Source: Datura wrightii (Eukaryota > Streptophyta > Magnoliopsida > Solanales > Solanaceae). Taken from it: a stretch of 64,000 nt of DNA. The notes beneath the pieces were generated by a model. That model made no database searches. It was not told the DNA's origin and saw only the letters and a program-made list of their open reading frames with translations. The position numbers and the translations under genes are program-made. Each line of letters opens with the position of its first letter. The stretch's first letter is position 1. Positions 57,200 to 64,000 of this stretch are shown one piece after another. The stretch is taken from positions 90,974,001 through 91,038,000 of the forward strand of contig JASDFA010000010.1 in NCBI GenBank assembly GCA_035772735.1, in the 5' to 3' direction.

Positions 57200-57588
57200 A
57201 GTAAACGCCCTTGTCCCGGGCAGGGGCTGAGCAGCACCCCCAGGCCTTATCATAAATAAAACAGTAAAAATAAGTACATGGAGGGGGACATAAAACCTTA
57301 CCTCCGATTTAATGGTGGTTCATAGGTCGGACATCCTGCTAAGGTTGGCCAACCCATCCACGATACGAATATGGAAACCTAGAAACTATGCACCTACAGG
57401 AGAGGACTCCTCTCCAATACATAAATTCTAGGAAAGCAGTAAATGAGGGAGACTCTCCCTTTACAAAGAAATACCTATTCTAGAAAAAGAAAGAAAAGCC
57501 TACCTGAAAAGGAAGAGTTACCAAACAAAAAAATGGTATAGAGACATCCATACCGAGCTTGGATACATACCAAGCAATTCACAGTATC
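57200..57588 (-). other. LINE 3' UTR
   Basis: About 390 bp between the ORF2 stop (57589) and the poly-A tail. No open frame of note. The minus-strand sequence next to the tail includes CCCGGGACAAGGGCGTTTACT. Confidence 0.7.
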
Positions 57589-60500
57589 TCATGGTGGTTC
57601 TTTGATCCTCCTAGTCTTCCTTCTTCTGAAGTTAGGCAAGCCCATTTTGTCCGTCGTGAGGTAACCCCTGATGTGTACCGGTAAGTCCTGTAGGCAAGAG
57701 AAGTGAACTGCGATAGTAGTGGTGTGGCTATGTTTAGACAGTGCATCAGCAACGGTATTGCCCTCTCTGAGTATGTGACGACACGAGAAGGTATGAAGCT
57801 GTCTGATAGTGTCCTGCAGTCTGAGAAAAGTGTGGTGTAGATGCCAAGGGGGGGCAAAAGTGCCCCTAATCCAACCAACTAGAAGCTCCGAATCAACCTC
57901 GAGGATGACGCCTGAGTGGCCGTTGTGAAGGCACCAAGTGAGACCTATATAAGATGATTCCAACTCCGCCTGGTTACTTGTCCCTTCCCCAAGGGGAGTA
58001 GCATAAGCATGAATCAGATCCCCATGACGATCCCTGATGATACCTCCTGCCCCAATCTTTCCCGGATTGCCAAGAGCACTACCATCGGTGTTGATTTTGA
58101 CCAGTCCAGTAGCCAGTCTGGACCATTGGACTCTGGTGACTCTAATCTCGTGTGTACATGACTCCACCCTAGCACAAAGTTCTCTCCAGTTTGAAGGCCA
58201 GTGTACGTATGGGAAAACCGTCGTCAAGAGTTTGTAGATATCACTAATAATACCGTACTTCACCCTCAACAGGTTTGACTGTTTGTAACCATACTTCGCT
58301 GCACACCTGTTCTTCCAAAGGTTCCAGCAAATGAAGATAGGGAGGGCTCTAAGTAGGGTGTTGTGGGGGTCACTACCGGGCTTCTGAGCCCACCAGTGCA
58401 TTAGGAGGGCCCTGAGGGGCATATCGCGATGTCTGAAACCCATAGCTGTAGAGAAGGGGGTCCAAACTGCAGTAGCAAAATTACCGGACACCATGACATG
58501 TTGAACATCCTCATAGCCTTTGTCTCGACAGCAAACACAATCTGTGTTGGCCTCCGGATCAAACCTCAGGATTCTGGCTGCTGTAGGGAGCTTATTCCTA
58601 AGCGCCCTCCACAATGTAAAGGAGGATTTAAATGGTACATGCTTCTTCCAGGTTCTTCTGTCGATGATAGTGGTCTGTTTGGATCTCCTTATCATCGCCC
58701 AAGCCGAAGTAGAAGTGAAATTACCCGAGGTAGTGGTCTTCCAAAAAGGCTGATCAGGTCTGTCCGGGTGAAATAGAATCGGAGTGTTCATAATTTGTGT
58801 GACCAAGTGTTGGGGGAGCTGCTGTTGTAGCCGATTTATCCTCCACTGACCCTGGTTTAGGAATTCCGAAACTGCCACCTTGCCCGGCCTGCCAGGCAAT
58901 ATCCTATAGGTAGCAAGAGGTCCAATACCGAGCCAGTTATCCCACCAAAAACTAGAGCTGCCGGAGTAAACCTTCCACAATAGGTTTTCCTCAGCCCTCT
59001 GCTTGTTAGTCATGAGTTTCTTCCAGCTTTGAGAATCACCAGAGTCCCACTTTTTTGAGACCGGATGGGAACGCTGACAGTATTTGGCTAGAAGAAAGTC
59101 CCTCCAGAGAGATTCCTTAGTTTGGAAATTCCACCACTGTTTGAGTTCAAAGGATTTACAAACTTCATGAATCTTCCTAAATCCTACCCCACCTTCATCG
59201 TAGGGGTAGCATAAGGTGTCCCAAGAAGCCTAGTGATACCTCTTTCTACCATTTTTCATGCCCCAAAAGAAGTCAGCTGTTAACTTCTCAATCTCGTCCA
59301 TAACCATTTTAGGAGGAGAGATGGAGCTGAGCAAGGGGATAGGGAGTGACTGGAGAATGTGTTTGATGAGAGTAGCTTTTCCCCCATAACTTAGCATTTT
59401 TGACTGCCACCCAGAAATCCTTCCTACCACTTTAGAAATAAGATTTGAGAAGTAGACAATCCTCTGTGTCCCGATATATAGCGGGCAACCCAAATAGGTG
59501 ATGGGAGACTCCTGCTGTGAAAAACCCGTAACCGCTTTAATAGTAGTGACTGTTGGAGGGTGGGCATTAGCGGGGACCATAAAGTGACTTTTAGATTTGT
59601 TAATGAGCTGTCCCGAGCAACCTTCATAGTCGGTGAGGGTCTGCATAATCAACTCTAGAGATCTCCTCCCCCCTGAGGTGAAGATGATGACATCATCTGC
59701 AAAGCTTAGGTGGTTCACTTGAGGACCTCTTCTTTCCATATAGAATCCATGGAAGAATTGATTATGGTTCAAGTTGTTCAACATTCTGGAGAGAACCTCT
59801 GCCCCTAAAATAAATAGGGCTGGAGAGAGTGGGTCCCCCTGTTTAAGACCTCTGGTGGAGTGAAAGAAGCCATGTCTAGAGCCATTGATGATGACTGAAT
59901 ACCAGTTATCCGCCATAATTCTCCAGAACATGTCAATAATCAGCTCACCAAATCCCATTCTTCGGAGGACAAGGCAGGTGTAGGCCCAGGAGACTCTGTC
60001 GTATGCCTTCACCATATCAAGCTTGATAACCACGTTACCCCCAGAATTCTTCTTCTTGATGCTTCGAACAACTTCCTGTGCCAACATGATGTTTTCCGAT
60101 ATGCTCCTTCCCTTAACAAATCCTGACTGATTGGTCGAGATTAGGCTCGGGAGAATAGGAGCCAGCCGGAGACAAATAAGTTTTGAGATAATCTTATTGG
60201 TGAAGTTACTCAAACTTATCGGTCTAAATTCAGCTAAGTGGTTTGGGGACTCCACCTTCGGTATTAGAACTAGACACGCGTGTGAAAGATATTTGGGGAG
60301 AGAGGAACCACAAAAGAAAGACTGCACCACATCGAGTAAGTCCCTCTTAATAATTTCCCAGCATGTTTGGAAGAATTTCCCATTCATTCCATCCGGCCCT
60401 GCTGCAGAGTTTGGGTTCATGGAAAATACCACTCTCTTCAATTCCTCCAAGTCAGGTATAGCAGTCAACTTTTCATTCTGATCATCTGTGACTAGTGACG

Positions 60501-61752
60501 GTATACAGGTGAGGAGATCTTCCCTCACATAGCATGCCCGTCCAGAAAATAGATTCTGGAAATGGGCACACGCAGCCTTCGCAATATTGGCATCCCCCTG
60601 AATCCATTCTCCTGTATCACTCTGAATTTTATGGATAAAGAGTCGCCTCTTTCTACCTCTCATGAGGGCATGAAAGTAGCTAGTGTTGGCATCTCCCTCT
60701 TTGAACCATTGCAGCTGGGTTTTCTATTTTAGGATGGACTCTTCCAGCTTAAGGAATCTGATGTATTTTGCATTCAAAGCATGCAGTGAAGATCTGTCAA
60801 CATCACTATTTGTTTGGATGAACTTTTCTTCAGCAACTCTAACTGCATCCTCATATTCCTTTACCCGAGCAAAGATATCCCCGAACTCAGTTTTTGACCA
60901 CTGGCTAAGTGTAGAGCTGAGTCTCTTCAACTTTTGGTGAAATACCCACATAGGATGCCCATGAATCTCCCTAGTCCAGCACTGCCGCACCGTATCCATG
61001 AAGGTCGGATTATCAACCCAGCAGTGGAGAAACTTGAAATATTTGACATGAGCTTCCTGTCTGTCAGTCATCTCAAGGAGAAGCGGACAATGGTCTGAAC
61101 CCACAAAAGGAAGATGAGTAACGGTAGTAAGAGGCATTTTATTGAGCCAGCTATCATTCACCATGGCTCTGTCAAGTCTCTTCCATACCACATCGTCCGG
61201 GCCTCTACCATTCGACCAAGTAAATCTAGAACCGTGATATCCCAGATCAATCAAGCCACACTGCTCTATCGTACTCAGAAATCCATAACTCTTCCGCATT
61301 CGATAAGGAGCACCCCCTTGTTTCTCTTCTAGGGTAGTAATGACATTAAAATCCCCAATGGAGCACCAAGGAGTAGCAGTCTGAGATCTGCATCTGAGAT
61401 TGTCCCAGAGTGAGGCCCTGAGGTTCTCCTGACACTTAGCATAGACAAATGTCATAGTGAAGGTCTCAGCACATTCAACATGTCTGAACTCACAAGTCAC
61501 TTGCTGATCATCACAACTGAGAAGAACACAGTCTATGTCATTATTCCAAAAGACCCAAATCTTCCCATTGTCATTACAGACGGAGTTGTGCATGGTCAGG
61601 TAGTTAGTGAATAGGTGAATATGAGCATTGTCTGCAAATGGCTCCAATATGGTGATAATAGTTAATTTGTGAATCTGCTTGAGTATTTTTAGTCTCTCCA
61701 AGGCACCAAGAGTCCTGATGCCTCTCGCATTCCAAATGAGTGAACTAATCAT
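57589..61752 (-). pseudogene. LINE ORF2: endonuclease, reverse transcriptase, RNase H
   Basis: One frame of 1387 codons with two TAG stops (codon 343 at 60724-60726; codon 841 at 59230-59232, in HxASWDTL where Trp is expected). AP-type endonuclease, residues 1-225: WNARG (Asn8), LEP (Glu37), GDFN (134-136), SDH (220-221). RT about 440-750: AAGPDGMNGKFF, VIKLDMVKAYDRVSW, GLKQGDPLSP, SFADDVIIF (Asp pair at 686-687). zf-RVT about 1030-1120 with CVCCRDKGYEDVQH. RNase H about 1215-1340: INTDGSALGNPG, NQAELES, LEVDSELL, NTVADALSKH, so all four acids are present. Start ATG overlaps the ORF1 stop by 8 bases. Only the stops prevent activity. Confidence 0.9.
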
Positions 61753-64000
61753 GGGGCTGACGGGTTTTAACTTTCAGCCTGGTCCTGTTGGCTGGAGGGC
61801 CAGTCTCAAGTCCAGGTGAAAATTGCGGTGCTCCCCGTGATGATAGACCCTGTCTATCTGTAACTTGCTTCATTTGGGCCTCTGACATCTGAGAGGTAGT
61901 ATCACCAAGAGTTTGTATCATTTGGATGGACCGTCTTTCCTCTGTGGTATTTGTGGGTTCTTCCTCCGAGTCACAGTCTGTGTCTTCCTCTGACACCACC
62001 TGTCTGTATTCGTCTGCATCAAATGCTCTAGTGCCCGAGGTATTGAGAACGCACACTGCAAACACCGGATCCGGAGGATCGCAATCAATGGGGTTTGCAG
62101 TAGGCGTCTCAGGGGCTGGAGTAGGGGTCTGCTGAGGTTGATCATAAATAAAATGATCCACCTCCTCAGGTTCCTCCTCCCTCTCAATACTTCTAACCAG
62201 CTGGCTTGAATTCTTATCTTCCGGAGTCTGAATATCTGAACCACTGGCACTAGTAGTCATGTCGGTTCCAAAATTTTGTGGTGTATCCTTATCTTGATGA
62301 CTAGCAGTTGTGGCAGCTTCAAGTTCGGCTTTTCTTTTTTGGGCTGCTTTTCTCTTTTGAGCATTTGGTTTTGCTTTCTTTGTCATTTGAGTTTGTATAG
62401 TACCATCTTGAACCATATTGTCTTTCCGAACCAATCTGTCTGTTACACACTGATTCGGAATACTCAGACTAGAAGTAAAAGTGGTAGCAGGGGCTCTATA
62501 GTCACATCTAGGGTCAGTGGATTGGTTCTCATGCAAAACATGAGACAGATTCCCCCCCTTTTGTTACCCCTTCCTGCAGGTTAGTGGGTTTCTCCTTCAC
62601 ACCATCCATACCTCCAGTAACTACACAGTCATCAGCATCAATAACAGTGATATAGTTGGGGGGAGCCATGGGGGTGGGGAGCATTGAGTCAATACCTGAG
62701 TTTTGTGGAACAATTCCTTTCTGCACTCCATTAGTGGCAGCATTAATCTGAGCTTCATGAGATGTGGGAGCCATGGGGGTGGGGAGCATTGAGTCAATAC
62801 CTGAGTCTTGTGGAACATTTCCTTTTGGCACTCCACTAGTAGCAGCAGTAATCTGAGTATCCTGGGGAGTGGGGTGTTGGGCTTGGATTTCCAGCTCAAC
62901 ATTACAACCTGTGAGAGATTCATGAGTCATACCTGGATTGATTGTTTGGATGGGTCTGTATACCTGTTTGCTATTGTCTTGGAGTTTGTGGCTGTGAGTG
63001 TTTCCTTTAAAGTTTTTCCTCTTTTGTGTTTGCCACTGTTCCTCCAGATTTCTGCTCTTACTTTCCTGCACTATATGTTCAATCAGTTTGTTACCTGTTG
63101 TTCTGACATTGGACTTTGGGTGTTCCTCTTTGTTGCTGACGTCGGGTGACTTGGATTCTTTTTTATCCAAGTTTGTTTGCTTGTTGTGTTTGTTAGTTTC
63201 AGCTTCCGCTTCCTTTCTCTTTTTCTGATCATCCTCTTTTTGCTTCATAGAACAGTCCTGAATTAGGTGGCCCTGGTGTTTACAAAAAGAACAGTAATCT
63301 GGCACATCCTCATATTCAATAGCCTACCATATCCCTTTAGTGATATCATTTTCATCAAATCCCAGCCATATATGGTGGGGTCTATCCTTGGTTAGGTCGA
63401 TTTGCATTCTCACTTTAGCTACACTTCCTCTAGTCTTTTGAACAGAGGCAGTGTCTAGATACATAGCTTTACCCACAGGAGATAGTAAGGCAGTAAGGAA
63501 TTCTAGGTAGTAACAATGCCAAGGAAGTTCAGGGAGAGTAACCCAGATAGGGACAATAGAAGTCTCTTCCTCTGGTCTAAAAGTAGGAGTCCACATTTGC
63601 AGTCTCATATGTTTGCCTTCTATATACATTTTTTGTTTGTTCCAGACAGTGATATGATCATTCTCATTGTCTAAATCTATATAGATATCCCTTGAGTTGA
63701 AATGTGCTATTTTGACTCCTCCGGTTAACTGAGTTTGAAGAATGAAACTTTTTCTAATGAGTTCCATCTTTGGCATAGGACTAGTGAATTTTCCTATTAA
63801 GGTGAATTTACACCTATTTGCTAACTTGACCATAAAGTCTTCTTTTGTAAATATTACAGCAGGAAAACCTTGTTTGGTAGTAATTTGTGGGGGTGAGAAC
63901 TTAATAGGAACATAAGTCTTAGCTTGATTAGTTCTAAGGATGGTAGCTAAGGATTGTACAATTGTTGGAGGGGCTGGTTCTTTGACAGTGTTGGTTTTAT
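61745..64000 (-). pseudogene. LINE ORF1: DUF4283 domain and CCHC knuckle, 5' end outside window
   Basis: RNA-binding chaperone-like protein of plant LINEs. The frame is open from the window edge (…VKEPAPPTIVQSLATILR) into the DUF4283-type domain (about 63833-63324) with FTLIGKF, PIWVTLPELPWHCYYLE and KVRMQIDLTKDRP. A TAG stop (63324-63326) follows KGIW. The same frame continues to the knuckle CSFCKHQGHLIQDC (63252-63293), then a Lys/Glu-rich region and a 35-residue tandem repeat. At the G7 run (plus-strand C run, about 62553-62559) the frame shifts; the other frame continues 62536-61745 as an acidic, Pro/Thr-rich tail ending TRQPHD. Confidence 0.85.
62660..62870 (-). repeat. 105 bp tandem repeat in LINE ORF1
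   Basis: GCCATGGGGGTGGGGAGCAT occurs at 62665 and 62770. The encoded copies are VPKGNVPQDSGIDSMLPTP and VQKGIVPQNSGIDSMLPTP, 35 residues apart, a recent in-frame duplication. Confidence 0.9.

Larger units (their letters stand above)
57176..64000 (-). mobile_element. L1-type plant LINE, nearly complete, inserted in the E5 LTR
   Basis: Minus-strand non-LTR retrotransposon: poly-A tail (24 T on the plus strand, 57176-57199), 3' UTR (57200-57588), ORF2 (57589-61752) and ORF1 (61745 to beyond 64000). ORF2 has endonuclease, RT, zf-RVT and RNase H domains, the layout of plant L1 elements with an acquired RNase H. The 5' end is outside the window. It is the least decayed element here. Confidence 0.9.

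Noticed and set aside
62276..63228. Plus-strand frames rich in Ser/Phe/Leu, signal-peptide-like
   Set aside because: Antisense of the Lys/Glu-rich LINE ORF1; composition explains the hydrophobicity.

Overview
This is nuclear DNA of a flowering plant, almost certainly a eudicot and plausibly a Solanaceae. The basis is AT-rich DNA packed with plant Ty3/Gypsy lineages (Athila-type, Tekay/Del chromovirus), plant L1-type LINEs carrying an RNase H domain, a hAT remnant and a MADS-box remnant. The family guess rests on the general look of the retroelements and is inference. I found no intact host gene. Apart from LTR promoters, the window is a stratified heap of transposable elements with one 9 kb island of low-copy DNA.

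Layout. 1-3215: AT-rich DNA with a twice-duplicated (4-copy) ~450 bp repeat. 3282-13663: an Athila-type element (E1) on the minus strand, with one truncated LTR, an RT-RNase H-integrase relic, an env-like relic and a tRNA-Asp primer site. E1 sits in the 3' end of an older chromovirus (E0), of which 13664-15160 (tail plus LTR) survives. 15161-24360: the low-copy island, with a 1.4 kb direct duplication, an inverted pair of MADS-box pseudogene fragments, a (GA)n tract, a hAT remnant and a LINE 3' fragment. 24361-47540: Tekay-type chromovirus E2, split in gag by a second Tekay element E3 (27458-41449). E3 is itself split in pol by a block of foreign LTR pieces (E6, 32811-35858), and a 1.05 kb stretch of its pol is present on both sides of that block. 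The right LTR of E2 is followed by a second primer site and gag start (E4), which is cut at 48117 by a minus-strand chromovirus E5 (48118 onward). The 5' LTR of E5 is cut at 57176 by a minus-strand LINE that runs off the window at 64000.

How the parts relate. Reading the nesting gives a relative order: E0 before E1; E2 before E3; E4 before E5 before the LINE. The E6 pieces lie between two E3 pol segments. All pol genes are broken by stops or deletions; the LINE is the best preserved, with two TAG stops in one otherwise open 1387-codon ORF2. Several stops look like C-to-T changes at CAG, as expected from methylated, silenced repeats.

The observation I would follow first is shared by several unrelated LTR families here. 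Each carries, just upstream of its TATA box or in the matching part of the LTR, a GC-rich island made of short, repeated, self-complementary words. E3 (Tekay) and E6 (another lineage) use the same words. In E1 a similar island and a TATA box also occur inside the element, upstream of the env-like gene, suggesting an internal promoter.
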